51,730 nucleotides of DNA from an uncultured Mediterraneibacter sp. (lineage in GTDB: Bacteria; Bacillota; Clostridia; Lachnospirales; Lachnospiraceae). Shown piece by piece: positions 22,962 through 32,409 of the stretch. Position 1 is the stretch's first letter. Every line of letters starts with the position of its first letter. The notes beneath the pieces were generated by a model. The model was not told the DNA's origin. It worked only from the letters and a program-made list of their open reading frames with translations, and made no database searches. Location of the stretch: the NCBI GenBank assembly GCA_944381935.1, contig CALWMN010000019.1, positions 1 through 51,730 of the forward strand. The letters are read 5' to 3'. The position numbers and the translations under genes are program-made.

Positions 22962-24017
22962 TTACTGGTATCTTGCTTCCAGAGATTTACGGATGATCAG
23001 TTCACACAGATCGCCGTATTCGATCCCTGCGGCCTGCGCTTCTTTGGGCAGCAGGCTGGCGGCTGTCATGCCGGGGAGCGTGTTCATTTCCAGGCAGTAA
23101 AGATTCCCTTCTGCATCCAGAAGGAAATCTGCACGGCTGTACACATTGAGCTTCAGGGCATGGTAAGCCCTGGCGGTAAGCTCTTTCATCCGGGTGGAAA
23201 TCTCCTCGCTGATGTCAGCCGGGCAGACCTCGTCTGTCGCTCCCGCCTGGTATTTATTCGCATAGTCGAAAAAGCCGGTTTTTGGGATGATCTCAATGGG
23301 CGGAAGTGCCTCCCCGTCTATGATGCCGCAGGCAAATTCCCGCCCCTTTATGTAAGTCTCGATGACGACCTCGTCCTCATAGCGGAAAGACTTTTCCAGG
23401 GCAGACGCATATTCCTCTTCTGTGTTTACGATATATACGCCGATGCTGGAGCCGCCGGAGCAGGGTTTGACAACGACCGGAAGGGTCAGGCCCAGTGCGC
23501 GCAGAGATTGCTCCGCGTCGTTTTTGTGCAGGCATACGCCGGGCGGTGTAGAGACGCCGGACTGGAGGAAGACTTGCTTGGTGAAGCCTTTATCCATAGC
23601 CACCGCGCACCCCAGGGAGTCAGGGCCGGTATAGCGGATGCCGAGCAGGTCGAACGTTGCCTGCAGTTTTCCGTTCTCGCCCTCGCCGCCGTGCAACCCG
23701 ATAAAGGTGATGTCTGCCAGCCGGCAAAGCTCGATGACATTGGGCCCGAGGAAGCAGTCGGACTGGTCGGCGCGGGAGGCTTTTACTGCCGCAAGATCAG
23801 GCTCCTCCGTACCGATGTTTCTCGCGATTCCAAGACCGTGTCCCGGAAGGGCAAAGACATCTTCAAGATGTTCCGGGGGATTTTCCAGGCCTAAAAAGAC
23901 GTCCAGCAGATACGCGTCATGCCCTTTTTCAAGCAGTGTGCGGCAGATGCCGGCAGCGGAAGAGAGGGACACGTCCCGTTCTGTGCTCAGCCCTCCGGCC
24001 AATACGATAATTTTCAT
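22962..24017 (-). CDS. ddl: D-alanine--D-alanine ligase
   Basis: Joins two D-alanines for peptidoglycan synthesis in the cytosol. The protein is 351 residues with the ATP-grasp fold: LAGGLSTERDVSLSSAAG at the N terminus, FIGLHGGEGENGKLQ, VVVKPCSGGSSIGVYIV for ATP binding and CLEMNTLPGMTAASLLP at the metal site. ATG 24017 follows AAGGAGTATAAATATT. The longer frame to 24050 starts inside a hairpin and is not supported. It pairs with murF downstream. Confidence 0.94.
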   Translation of the reverse strand: MKIIVLAGGLSTERDVSLSSAAGICRTLLEKGHDAYLLDVFLGLENPPEHLEDVFALPGHGLGIARNIGTEEPDLAAVKASRADQSDCFLGPNVIELCRLADITFIGLHGGEGENGKLQATFDLLGIRYTGPDSLGCAVAMDKGFTKQVFLQSGVSTPPGVCLHKNDAEQSLRALGLTLPVVVKPCSGGSSIGVYIVNTEEEYASALEKSFRYEDEVVIETYIKGREFACGIIDGEALPPIEIIPKTGFFDYANKYQAGATDEVCPADISEEISTRMKELTARAYHALKLNVYSRADFLLDAEGNLYCLEMNTLPGMTAASLLPKEAQAAGIEYGDLCELIIRKSLEARYQ

Positions 24018-24247
24018 AATATTTATACTCCTTTTCATAATGCCGGGCATCTGTTTTCAGATGCCCGGTGCAGTTTTTGTGCGATACGCCCGGAGGGCGA
24101 CCGCCGTGCTTGCACGAACGGGCATCCGACGGGCAACGGTCATCGAACGGCAATGCCGCGAGATGAGCGGGGTATCGCGGTGAGCGGGTAGGGGAAGGGA
24201 ATATTCCCCTATCCGATTTGTCCGATATGATTTTAAGCAGGCTGCTG
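24018..24247. other. Intergenic spacer with a strong hairpin between pncB-like gene and ddl
   Basis: GCCGGGCATCTG (24042-24053), loop TTTT and CAGATGCCCGGT (24058-24069) make a stem of about 11 bp just upstream of the ddl ribosome binding site. A T-run follows only on the plus strand (CAGTTTTTG), so it is not a good terminator for the minus-strand gene that enters it. The rest of the spacer is G+C-rich with short inverted repeats, and no gene is seen. Confidence 0.5.
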
Positions 24248-25696
24248 TCAGACGTTTGCGGCGTTGAGCAGTTCTGCCTTGGTATCGTAGAGCTTTTGTG
24301 AGAGGTCTACGTATACCTTGTGCGGGTTGAAAAGACGCTTTGTCTCGTCCCAGAGCGTCTCCTTTTCCTGCCTGCATAATTCTGCGATTTCCTTTACGGA
24401 AGGAGACGTATATTTACATTCTCCGCGGATAAAGACCGGCTTTAAGATTTCCTTCATCGTGTAAGTGCCGCCCTCAAGGCGCGTCTTCTTCCACGTCGCA
24501 TTCGGGTCAAAGAGGAGGAGATCCTCGGAAGTGTCGTATTCCTCACCGACGAAACAGATCAGGTCAGCACGCATCTTTCCCGTTTCTCTGTCGTAGATGC
24601 GGTAGATGGTCTTGTTCCCCGGGTTCGTGATCTTTTCCACGTTTTCGGAGATCTTGATCTTGGGGACAAACACGCCTTCCTCGTTCTGGATCGCAGCGAG
24701 CTTGTACACGCCTCCGAAGGACGGGCAGTCCTTGGAGGTGATCAGGTTGGTGCCCACACCCCATGAGGTGATGGCAGCGCCCTGAATCTTCAGGTCATTG
24801 ATCAGAAATTCATCCAGGTCATTGGATGCGGCGATGACCGCATCGGGAAACCCAGCTTCGTCGAGCATCTTCCGGGCCTTTTTCGAGAGGTAGGCAAGGT
24901 CGCCGGAATCCAGGCGTATGCCGTAGCTTTTCGGATGGATCCCCTCGTCCCGCATTTCCTGAAATACGCGGATCGCGTTGGGGACGCCGGATTTCAGAGT
25001 ATCATAGGTGTCTACCAGGAGGGTGCACGCATCCGGGTAGAGACGGGCATACTCTTTAAAAGCTGTGTATTCATCCTTAAAGCTCATGATCCAGCTGTGG
25101 GCGTGGGTTCCCAATACGGGAACGTCGAACATTTCTCCGGCAAGGACATTGGAAGTGCCGACACAGCCGCCGATGATTGCGGCACGGGCGCCATACAGCC
25201 CGGCGTCCGGCCCCTGGGCGCGCCGGAGCCCGAACTCCATGACCCCGTTTCCCTGAGCCGCATGGACGACGCGGGATGCCTTTGTCGCGATGAGGCACTG
25301 GTGATTGATGATAGTCAGGATCGCGGTCTCCACAAGCTGCGCTTCCATGATCGGCGCAACGACTTTAATAAGCGGTTCCCGCGGGAAGATCACGGTCCCC
25401 TCGGGGATGGCATAAATGTCGCCGCTGAAGTGGAAGCCGCTCAGATAATGAAGAAAATCCTCGCTGAAGATGCCAAGGCTCCTTAGATAATCGACATCTT
25501 CATAAGAAAAATTCAGATTTTTGATATATTGAATGACCTGATCCAGTCCCGCCATGACCGAATAGCCGCCCTTATTCGGATTCTCACGGAAGAACATATC
25601 AAAGATGACCGTTTCATTTGCCTGGGTCTCAAAATAACCCTGCATCATGGTCAGTTCGTAGAGATCGGTCAGAAGAGTGAGATTCTGTGGACTCAT
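24248..25696 (-). CDS. pncB: Nicotinate phosphoribosyltransferase
   Basis: Converts nicotinate and PRPP to nicotinate mononucleotide in the NAD salvage pathway. The protein is 482 residues, the length usual in Firmicutes. Motifs are LLTDLYELTMMQGYF at the N terminus, FGLRRAQGPDAG, VPVLGTHAHSWIMSF, GIRLDSGDLAYLSKKAR and WGVGTNLITSKDCPSFGGVYKL. The start at 25696 follows AAAAGAGGGAAAATATT. Confidence 0.93.
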   Translation of the reverse strand: MSPQNLTLLTDLYELTMMQGYFETQANETVIFDMFFRENPNKGGYSVMAGLDQVIQYIKNLNFSYEDVDYLRSLGIFSEDFLHYLSGFHFSGDIYAIPEGTVIFPREPLIKVVAPIMEAQLVETAILTIINHQCLIATKASRVVHAAQGNGVMEFGLRRAQGPDAGLYGARAAIIGGCVGTSNVLAGEMFDVPVLGTHAHSWIMSFKDEYTAFKEYARLYPDACTLLVDTYDTLKSGVPNAIRVFQEMRDEGIHPKSYGIRLDSGDLAYLSKKARKMLDEAGFPDAVIAASNDLDEFLINDLKIQGAAITSWGVGTNLITSKDCPSFGGVYKLAAIQNEEGVFVPKIKISENVEKITNPGNKTIYRIYDRETGKMRADLICFVGEEYDTSEDLLLFDPNATWKKTRLEGGTYTMKEILKPVFIRGECKYTSPSVKEIAELCRQEKETLWDETKRLFNPHKVYVDLSQKLYDTKAELLNAANV

Positions 25697-25900
25697 AATA
25701 TTTTCCCTCTTTTCCTTCGTCCGGCAAGGCAGATAAACAGCCGGAATTTCTGATTTTCTTTTGAATTATAGCATATGTTGGCTCGAGATGACAGAAAAAG
25801 TGAAAAACAATGAGATTTATTTTACCGCGCAGGACCAGGCGGGGTTTTGTTTGTATTTATAAAGGAAATATGGCATAATATTTCTACAACGGCAAAAGCA

Positions 25901-25925
25901 GCCGTCTGTCCTCTGTACAGACGGC
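25901..25925 (+). promoter_or_regulatory. Hairpin in the deoB leader, next to the ribosome binding site
   Basis: GCCGTCTGT and ACAGACGGC form a perfect 9-bp stem with a 7-nt loop, ending 1-2 bases before GGAAAGGAAG. Upstream, GGCATAATATT near 25872-25882 looks like the -10. The stem may influence translation start or transcript stability. Confidence 0.45.
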
Positions 25926-25943
25926 GGAAAGGAAGCGTATTTT

Positions 25944-27110
25944 ATGGCAAAACGTGTATTTCTCATTGTACTTGACAGCGCAGGAGTGGGTTATGAGCCG
26001 GATGCGGACCGGTTCGGCGATGTGGGGAGCGATACCTTCGGCACATGTATCCGAAGCGGCAGGCTCTCTGTGCCGAACATGGAGCGTATGGGGCTGTATC
26101 AGATAGAGGGTACCTCGTTTGAAAAGAAGGGCGTGCCTGCTCTTGGATGCTGCGGGAAGCTTCAGGAGCAGTCGGCAGGCAAGGATACGACGATGGGGCA
26201 CTGGGAGATCGGAGGCATTATTTCGCCAAAACCCATGCCGACGTATCCCGACGGATTTCCAAGGGAGCTTCTCGATGAATTTGCAGAGAAGACCGGGCGC
26301 GGCGTGATCTGTAATGAGGTCGGTTCGGGAACAGAGATCATCAAAAAATATGGCGCAGAGCAGATGGCAACCGGGAAATGGATCGTCTATACTTCTGCGG
26401 ACAGTGTGTTCCAGATCGCGGCGCATGAAGAGGTCATCCCGCTTGAAGAACTGTACAGAGGATGCCGGATCGCCAGGGAGATACTGGCCGGTGAAAATGC
26501 GGTGGGACGGGTGATCGCCAGGCCTTACGTGGGGAAGGCGCCGGACTTCACACGGACGGTAAACCGGCATGATTTCTCTCTGGAGCCGCCAAAAGACACG
26601 ATCCTTGATATGCTAAAAAGCGCGGGCAGGGATGTGATCGGAGTCGGGAAGATCTACGACATCTTTGCGGGACGGGGACTGACACGGACGTTCCCGAATG
26701 AGGGAAATGAGAGAAACATGGATGTGACCCTCTCTCTTATGGATGAGGAGTTTGAGGGACTCTGCTTTGTGAATCTTGTGGATTTTGACATGATGTACGG
26801 GCACCGGAACGATGTGAAGGGGTATACGGACGCCCTGAATACATTTGACAGGAGGCTGGATGAATTTCTTCCGAAGATGCGGGAGGAGGATATCCTTATG
26901 ATCACGGCGGACCACGGATGTGATCCGGGATTTCCGGGGACGGACCATACCAGGGAGTATGTCCCGTTTCTTAGCTGCGGCAAAAAAGTGAAGAACGGAG
27001 TAAACCTTGGGACAAGGAGAAGCTATGCGGATATTTCCGCTACTGTCGCGGAATTGTTCGGACTTGAGTATACAGGGGACGGGGAGAGCTTTCTGGACAG
27101 AATGATGTGA
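25944..27110 (+). CDS. deoB: Phosphopentomutase
   Basis: Interconverts ribose-1-phosphate (or the deoxy form) and the 5-phosphate, linking nucleoside breakdown to the pentose pathway. The 388-residue protein is of the alkaline phosphatase superfamily type: LIVLDSAGVGYEPDAD with metal-binding Asp, GCCGKLQEQSAGKDTTMGHW with the active-site Thr, and MITADHGCDPGFPGTDHTRE with the C-terminal metal ligands. It starts at ATG 25944 behind GGAAAGGAAG. It is a single gene ending at a terminator shared with plsC. Confidence 0.95.
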   Translation: MAKRVFLIVLDSAGVGYEPDADRFGDVGSDTFGTCIRSGRLSVPNMERMGLYQIEGTSFEKKGVPALGCCGKLQEQSAGKDTTMGHWEIGGIISPKPMPTYPDGFPRELLDEFAEKTGRGVICNEVGSGTEIIKKYGAEQMATGKWIVYTSADSVFQIAAHEEVIPLEELYRGCRIAREILAGENAVGRVIARPYVGKAPDFTRTVNRHDFSLEPPKDTILDMLKSAGRDVIGVGKIYDIFAGRGLTRTFPNEGNERNMDVTLSLMDEEFEGLCFVNLVDFDMMYGHRNDVKGYTDALNTFDRRLDEFLPKMREEDILMITADHGCDPGFPGTDHTREYVPFLSCGKKVKNGVNLGTRRSYADISATVAELFGLEYTGDGESFLDRMM

Positions 27111-27135
27111 CCGGGATGCTTTCAACCGGAAGAAA

Positions 27136-27170
27136 CGGAGCTGGCATTATACCAGCTCCGCATTTTTTTT
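27136..27170 (+). terminator. deoB terminator overlapping the end of plsC
   Basis: CGGAGCTGG-CATTATA-CCAGCTCCG is followed by CATTTTTTTT. The left arm and loop lie at the last codons of the convergent plsC gene, whose stop is at 27147-27149. One structure therefore serves as terminator on one strand and as coding sequence on the other. Confidence 0.85.
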
Positions 27171-27881
27171 GATCGTTTCTTTTATAATGTTCTCTACATA
27201 ATCGCCGATGTGGCGTTTTGTCTCTTTGTCCAGCTCATTCGGATAGATCGGCTTGCCGTATTCGATGACCACATGTGTCTTTTTGATCCGCGGGAAATGA
27301 TTCTCAAAGATTTCCGCTGTGTTGTTCAGGGAGATCGGAATGATGGCGCAGCCTGTCTTGGTGGCGATCTTAAACGCCCCGTCCCGGAAGGGGAGCATGC
27401 TCAGCTCTTTGCCCGGATTCCTCGTGCCCTCCGGGAAAATACAGATGGAAATCCCGTTTTTGATATAGTCCACTGCCTGAAGGATGGTCTTGAGTCCTTC
27501 TTTGGGATCAGAGCGGTCCAGGAAGAGGCAGTACAGGCGCTTCATCCAGGATGTGAGCGTCAGATAGCGGAGCATCTCTTTCTTGGCGATATAGCCGGTC
27601 AGCCTTTTGCATCTGCTGTAGGTCAGCAGGATATCGAAATAGCTCCGGTGGTTGCCGATAAAGAGGACCGGTTCGTCGGGAACATTTTCTTCCCCGATTA
27701 CCGTAGTCTTTACGCCGGTTATTTTCAGTATAAATTTGAACGCCCACTGTACGATGCGCAGCGAACTGATATCACGTGCATAAGGATTGAATTTTCCGAT
27801 GACCCATTCCGCAATCAGAACCGGAATAGTGAGAATCAGAAACAAGATCAGAAAAAATACGATACATATAAAGCGAAACAT
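27147..27881 (-). CDS. plsC: 1-acyl-sn-glycerol-3-phosphate acyltransferase
   Basis: Acylates lysophosphatidic acid to phosphatidic acid at the membrane. The 244-residue protein has an N-terminal membrane helix (FICIVFFLILFLILTIPVLI), then the catalytic FIGNHRSYFDILL (NHxxxxD), CIFPEGTRNPGKELSMLPF and AIIPISL, all PlsC-family blocks. ATG 27881 gives the membrane anchor directly. A GTG start at 28055 would add 58 non-conserved residues and is rejected. Confidence 0.9.
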   Translation of the reverse strand: MFRFICIVFFLILFLILTIPVLIAEWVIGKFNPYARDISSLRIVQWAFKFILKITGVKTTVIGEENVPDEPVLFIGNHRSYFDILLTYSRCKRLTGYIAKKEMLRYLTLTSWMKRLYCLFLDRSDPKEGLKTILQAVDYIKNGISICIFPEGTRNPGKELSMLPFRDGAFKIATKTGCAIIPISLNNTAEIFENHFPRIKKTHVVIEYGKPIYPNELDKETKRHIGDYVENIIKETIKKNAELV

Positions 27882-28093
27882 CGGATAACCCTCTTTTTCT
27901 GTTGAAATCAGCGCCGGTACATCGCAAAAGCAGGCGCTTCCAGGGCGATACGGCGCATCTTTTATTATTATACAGCAGAGAAGTCGAAAAGACAAGACAG
28001 TCGGCCGAATAATCGCGGCAGCGTCTGCGCAATGAATAATCGCCGGAAATGGCACATATGTTTATATGGAAACAGACCGCGGGGGAATTGCAG

Positions 28094-28513
28094 GTGGCAC
28101 TGTTATATAAAATTTGTGCGGGTGTCTGCATGGGGTGCGTTCTCTGCTGCATACTGTCAGGCTGCATTACAAGGCCTCAGAAGACACAGAAGCTGCGGGA
28201 TCTGGAATTTGCCGTGCTGGATAAGGAAGAAGTGCCCCCACAGCTGAAATCACAGATTGAGGAAAAGAAAGACGCGCCGTTTAAGATGACATATGCGGAT
28301 CAGGGATCCCTCTATATCGCGGAAGGATACGGAGCGCAGCTTACGACAGGATACAGCGTTGAGGTGAACGGACTGTATGAGACGGAAGATGCGGTCTATG
28401 TGCACACGAACCTGCTGGGACCGGAAAAGGGAGAGGAGACGAAAGAGATCACAACATTTCCTTATGTGGTGATACAGCTTGAGGATGTCGGGAAGAATGT
28501 CATATTTGATTGA
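28094..28513 (+). CDS. Putative lipoprotein with PrcB-like domain
   Basis: An exported lipoprotein of about 139 residues. The leader ALLYKICAGVCMGCVLCCIL is followed by the lipobox LSGC. The mature part (LEFAVLDKEEVPPQLKSQIE to YVVIQLEDVGKNVIFD) fits the PrcB_C-like domain found in small secreted Firmicute proteins. The start is uncertain: GTG 28094 places a Lys before the hydrophobic core and has GGGGG upstream, whereas 28049, 28058 and 28130 are alternatives. It is 11 nt upstream of the SipL-like gene, so the two are probably co-transcribed. Confidence 0.6.
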   Translation: MALLYKICAGVCMGCVLCCILSGCITRPQKTQKLRDLEFAVLDKEEVPPQLKSQIEEKKDAPFKMTYADQGSLYIAEGYGAQLTTGYSVEVNGLYETEDAVYVHTNLLGPEKGEETKEITTFPYVVIQLEDVGKNVIFD

Positions 28514-28524
28514 GGAGGAGCAGG

Positions 28525-30084
28525 ATGGATTTAGTAAAAAAACAGATTCATTATACAAAGGAAGGAAGGCGCACGTTTGACCAGTTCTATCTGGATGAAG
28601 ACTATAATGTGCCGGATGCGAAGGATGACGTACAGAGAATTATAGAGGGGAGCGCTGAAGTAAAGGCGGAGGATATCCGCCTTGTGGAGAACTATGTCCG
28701 TATTACGGGGAAGGTGTTTTTCCAGATTCTCTATATCACTGCCTCGGCAGACCCGAAACCCGCGGTTCTGGAAGGCAAGCTTCCCTTTGAGGAAATGGTC
28801 TATATGGAAAATGCGGGGGAAGATGATTATTTCATCCAGAATGTGCGCACAGAGTTTACCTCGTCACTCATACACTCAAGAAAAATCAGCATCCGCGTGA
28901 TGATCGAGCTGGAGCTTGGGAGAGAGAGGCTGGAAGATGAGGAGACGACGGTGGATATTGTGAGCGATATTCCGGTTTACAAAAAAATGAAAAAGGTAAA
29001 CCTCCTGAAGATTGCGGTCACGAAAAAGGATACATACCGGATCAAGGAGGAGATCACGCTTCCCGGCACGAAGGAAAGCATTGGGCAGATCCTTCTTACG
29101 GATGTGGAGAACAGGAAGCTGGATATCAGGCCCGGTCAGGGGGAACTGCTCCTGCGCGGTGAGCTGCTCGTCTTCTGCATGTATCTCTCAGGGGAAGAAA
29201 AAACAGACTGGATCTCGCAGACGGTTCCGTATGAGGGGCGCATCGGCTGCGAGGGGGTTGAGGAAGGCATGTATTATTATGTGCATCCGACCCTGGAGGA
29301 TACGCTCATTGATATCCGAATGGATGAAGACGGCGAGATGAGGAACTTGGGAATAGAGGGGACGCTGAACCTGAGAATGAATATTTATGAGGAAGAAGAG
29401 ATGGAGCTTCTCGAAGACGTCTACTCCCTGGAACAGCAATGCGTCTTAAAGACGAGGGAGGCAGTCTATGAAGAGCTGATGATGCAGAACCAGTCCAAAT
29501 GCAAAGTCTCAGAAAGACTGGCTCTGCCGGAGCTCAAGGACGATGTGCTGCAGATCCTTCACAGCAGGGGAAGCATCCAGGCGGAGCATGTGGAGAACAC
29601 GGCGGAAGGGGTTTTGGTGGAAGGAATCCTTCATGTCTCCTTCTTGTATATGAGGGCAGATGATGAAGAACCATACGGAAGCTGGCAGGGCATGGTGCCG
29701 TTCTCCTATTTGATCGAATACCCGGATATGCCGGAAGGGGTGCAGAGTAATCTGGCATATCATGTCGAACAGCTCCTGGTCACACTGGCAGGGAGCGAGG
29801 CTGTGGAGATCAAGGCTGTTCTGGCGTTTGATATTTTCATGAGAAAGGCCGTTCCGGTGGAGGTGATCACAGAGGTTGAGACGGAACCCCTTGATATGGA
29901 AGAACTGGAACAAAAGCCGGGGATAGTCGGGCACATTGTACAGGCAGGAGAAGACCTGTGGGGGCTGGCAAAAAAATACATGACAACAGTGGAGGGGATT
30001 ATGGAGGTCAACAATCTTGAGAATGATACGGTAAAAACAGGAGATAAACTGTTGATTTTTAGAGAAAATATCAGTATACTATAA
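28525..30084 (+). CDS. sipL: SipL-like spore protein: DUF3794 repeats plus LysM
   Basis: A 519-residue protein with repeated DUF3794 (SPOCS) domains. The recurring VPDAKDDVQRIIEGSAEV-type motif near residue 30 and LPELKDDVLQILHSRGSI near 335 mark the first and the last unit. The C-terminal ~45 residues are a LysM domain (IVQAGEDLWGLAKKYMTTVE and NNLENDTVKTGDKLLIF). In Clostridioides difficile a protein of this build, SipL, binds SpoIVA through LysM and is needed for spore coat assembly. ATG 28525 follows GAGGAGGAGCAGG. Confidence 0.8.
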   Translation: MDLVKKQIHYTKEGRRTFDQFYLDEDYNVPDAKDDVQRIIEGSAEVKAEDIRLVENYVRITGKVFFQILYITASADPKPAVLEGKLPFEEMVYMENAGEDDYFIQNVRTEFTSSLIHSRKISIRVMIELELGRERLEDEETTVDIVSDIPVYKKMKKVNLLKIAVTKKDTYRIKEEITLPGTKESIGQILLTDVENRKLDIRPGQGELLLRGELLVFCMYLSGEEKTDWISQTVPYEGRIGCEGVEEGMYYYVHPTLEDTLIDIRMDEDGEMRNLGIEGTLNLRMNIYEEEEMELLEDVYSLEQQCVLKTREAVYEELMMQNQSKCKVSERLALPELKDDVLQILHSRGSIQAEHVENTAEGVLVEGILHVSFLYMRADDEEPYGSWQGMVPFSYLIEYPDMPEGVQSNLAYHVEQLLVTLAGSEAVEIKAVLAFDIFMRKAVPVEVITEVETEPLDMEELEQKPGIVGHIVQAGEDLWGLAKKYMTTVEGIMEVNNLENDTVKTGDKLLIFRENISIL

Positions 30085-30145
30085 GTATAATGTATACAAG
30101 ATACAAAATATCAATTCATATAAAGTCGGAGGGACTAAAATCAGG

Positions 30146-31021
30146 ATGAAACAGATCGAGTTGAAGGCGCTTGCCAAGATTAATCTGGGGCTGGATGTAC
30201 TGGGAAGAAGAGAGGACGGATACCATGACGTGCGTATGGTAATGCAGTCCATTTATCTGTATGATGAAGTGAAGATCACAAGGCGGAGGGAACCTGGAAT
30301 CGGATTGGGGACGAATCTGGGGTTCCTTCCTGCCGGAGAGAATAATATTGCATATAAAGCGGCAAAACTGCTTATAGATGAATTTCATATAGAAGAGGGA
30401 GTCAATATCTATCTGCATAAGCATATCCCCGTTGCAGCGGGGCTGGCAGGAGGGAGTTCCAACGCGGCAGCCGTTCTGTTTGGCATGAACCGCCTGTTTG
30501 GACTTCGCCTGTCCCAGAAGGAGCTTATGCGCCGGGGCGTCAGCCTGGGTGCGGATGTGCCGTATTGTATCATAAGAGGAACGGTTCTGGCAGAAGGGAT
30601 CGGGGAGGAACTGAGCGTGCTGCCTCCCATGCCGAAGTGTACTGTCCTCGTTGCAAAGCCTCCGGTCAGTGTGTCTACAAAGACTGTGTATGAGGCGCTG
30701 GATGCAAAGGTGATTGCAGAGCACCCGGATATAGACGGTATCCTGGAGGGCCTGGAGGAAGGGGATTTGAGAAAGGTTGCAGGCAGTATGGGGAATGTCC
30801 TGGAGGATGTGACGATCCCGCTGCATCCGGTGATCGCGGATATCAAGGAAGAGATGCTGGAAGGCGGAGCCGTCGGAGCGATGATGAGCGGCAGCGGACC
30901 AACTGTCTTCGGTCTGTTTGAGAGCCGGACGGATGCAAAGAATGTACAGAAGAAGATCAGGGAGAAAGGATTTACAAAGCAGGTGTATGTGACAGGCATA
31001 CACAGTGTCAGGAGGAATTAA
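30146..31021 (+). CDS. ispE: 4-diphosphocytidyl-2-C-methyl-D-erythritol kinase
   Basis: ATP-dependent phosphorylation of CDP-methylerythritol in the non-mevalonate isoprenoid pathway. The 291-residue GHMP kinase has KALAKINLGLDVLGRREDGYH at the N terminus (in two adjoining parts), PVAAGLAGGSSNAAAV for ATP binding, LGADVPYCIIRGTVLAEGIG and GAMMSGSGPTVFGLF. It starts at ATG 30146 behind CGGAGGG and is followed after one base by the GntR regulator. Confidence 0.94.
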   Translation: MKQIELKALAKINLGLDVLGRREDGYHDVRMVMQSIYLYDEVKITRRREPGIGLGTNLGFLPAGENNIAYKAAKLLIDEFHIEEGVNIYLHKHIPVAAGLAGGSSNAAAVLFGMNRLFGLRLSQKELMRRGVSLGADVPYCIIRGTVLAEGIGEELSVLPPMPKCTVLVAKPPVSVSTKTVYEALDAKVIAEHPDIDGILEGLEEGDLRKVAGSMGNVLEDVTIPLHPVIADIKEEMLEGGAVGAMMSGSGPTVFGLFESRTDAKNVQKKIREKGFTKQVYVTGIHSVRRN

Positions 31022-31022
31022 G

Positions 31023-31697
31023 ATGGGAACGGACTTTGAGGTGAAAATGGACGAGTATCTGCCGCTTCGGGATGTGGTGTTCAACACTCTGCGGCAGGCA
31101 ATTCTGAGAGGGGAACTAAAACCGGGAGAGCGCCTGATGGAGATACAGCTTGCCAACAAGCTGGGGGTAAGCCGTACGCCTATCCGCGAGGCGATCCGTA
31201 AGCTGGAGCTGGAAGGGCTGGTGCTGATGATCCCCCGCAAGGGAGCGGAAGTGGCGGAGATCACAGAAAAAAATCTCAGAGATGTGCTGGAGGTGCGCTG
31301 CGCGTTGGAAGAGCTTGCCGTACAGCTCGCATGTGACAGGATAGATGAGGAAGGAATACAGGAATTGCACAGGGCATCAGAAGAGTTTTGCAATGTTCTG
31401 GACAGCGATGATATCACGAGGATCGCAGAGGCGGACGTGGCGTTCCACGACGTGATCTTTGCGGCGACGGACAACCGCAGGCTCATACAGCTTCTGAATA
31501 ATCTTCGGGAGCAGATGTACCGGTACCGGATTGAATATCTGAAGAAAAAAGAGTGTTATCCGCAGCTTTTGGAGGAACACAAGGCAATTATAGAAGCGAT
31601 AGAAAGCAGGGATAAGGAAAAGGCAACCGGCATCACGGGACAGCATATCAACAATCAGGTTGATACGGTTGTGGGAACTTTGAGAAATAAGGAATAA
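31023..31697 (+). CDS. GntR-family regulator, FadR-type with FCD domain
   Basis: A 224-residue regulator. The N-terminal winged helix (PLRDVVFNTLRQAILRGELK, then LGVSRTPIREAIRKLELEGL) is typical. The C-terminal FCD ligand domain shows LRDVLEVRCALEELAVQLAC and DVAFHDVIFAATDNRRLIQL, with the metal/ligand-binding Asp and His residues. The effector is unknown; FCD members often sense organic acids. ATG 31023 follows AGGAGG, which lies in the end of ispE. Confidence 0.88.
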   Translation: MGTDFEVKMDEYLPLRDVVFNTLRQAILRGELKPGERLMEIQLANKLGVSRTPIREAIRKLELEGLVLMIPRKGAEVAEITEKNLRDVLEVRCALEELAVQLACDRIDEEGIQELHRASEEFCNVLDSDDITRIAEADVAFHDVIFAATDNRRLIQLLNNLREQMYRYRIEYLKKKECYPQLLEEHKAIIEAIESRDKEKATGITGQHINNQVDTVVGTLRNKE

Positions 31698-31760
31698 ATT
31701 GCCGGGAACTGTCCATACTCCATGTATCGAGCAGAATATAAAGATCATGGAGGAATACAT

Positions 31761-32405
31761 ATGGACAGAGAAAAGAAAGAGAACTATATGGACAGGCTGG
31801 TCCTTCTCACGGCGCTTCTGGCTGCACTGCTTTCGGTGTGCCTGATTCTGTGGCAGACGGATCTGCTGGTTCAGGCGAGGATGCAGAAAAAAGTGGCCCA
31901 GGAGATCCTGAGATTCCACGTGATTGCCAACAGCGACAGCGAAAGAGACCAGGCAGTCAAGCTTGAAGTCAGAAACGCGGTTCTGGAATACCTGGGGGAT
32001 GAGATGCCGCAGGATATGGAACTGGAAGAGACCCTGCAGTGGATGCGGGGGCACACCCCGGATATAGAGAAGGTAAGCCGGGATACCCTGGAGGAAGAAG
32101 GGGCAGATTATCCGGTAAATGTGGCGGTGGCTACATGCTATTTCCCGGATAAGATGTATGAGGACATGGTTTTCCCGGCAGGCAATTACGAAGCGCTGCG
32201 AATCGAGATCGGAGCGGCACAGGGGCATAACTGGTGGTGTGTGCTTTATCCGGGACTTTGTTTCGGGGATGCGGTGCAGGTATCTGTCCCGGAAAAGGCG
32301 GAAGAAAAAGAGAAGCTGAAAAATATTGTGACGGAAGAGGAATATTCCAGTGTCACGGCAACATCTGATTTCAAGATAAGCTGGTATTTCTGGAAGGGAA
32401 GATAG
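31761..32405 (+). CDS. spoIIR: Stage II sporulation protein R
   Basis: A secreted signalling protein made in the forespore that triggers processing of pro-sigma-E in the mother cell. The 214-residue protein has one N-terminal membrane/signal segment (LVLLTALLAALLSVCLILW). The SpoIIR signature follows: ILRFHVIANSDSERDQAVKL, then VNVAVATCYFPDKMYEDMVF, then GHNWWCVLYPGLCF. ATG 31761 follows TGGAGGAATACAT. I could not find a convincing sigma-F promoter upstream. Confidence 0.9.
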   Translation: MDREKKENYMDRLVLLTALLAALLSVCLILWQTDLLVQARMQKKVAQEILRFHVIANSDSERDQAVKLEVRNAVLEYLGDEMPQDMELEETLQWMRGHTPDIEKVSRDTLEEEGADYPVNVAVATCYFPDKMYEDMVFPAGNYEALRIEIGAAQGHNWWCVLYPGLCFGDAVQVSVPEKAEEKEKLKNIVTEEEYSSVTATSDFKISWYFWKGR

Positions 32406-32409
32406 GAGA

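Noticed and set aside
22932-23894. Long plus-strand frame opposite ddl
   Set aside because: It is the antisense of ddl, which has full family similarity and a ribosome binding site.
27882-28055. 58-residue extension of PlsC from a GTG start
   Set aside because: It is Cys-rich without family similarity, while the membrane anchor starts at 27881.
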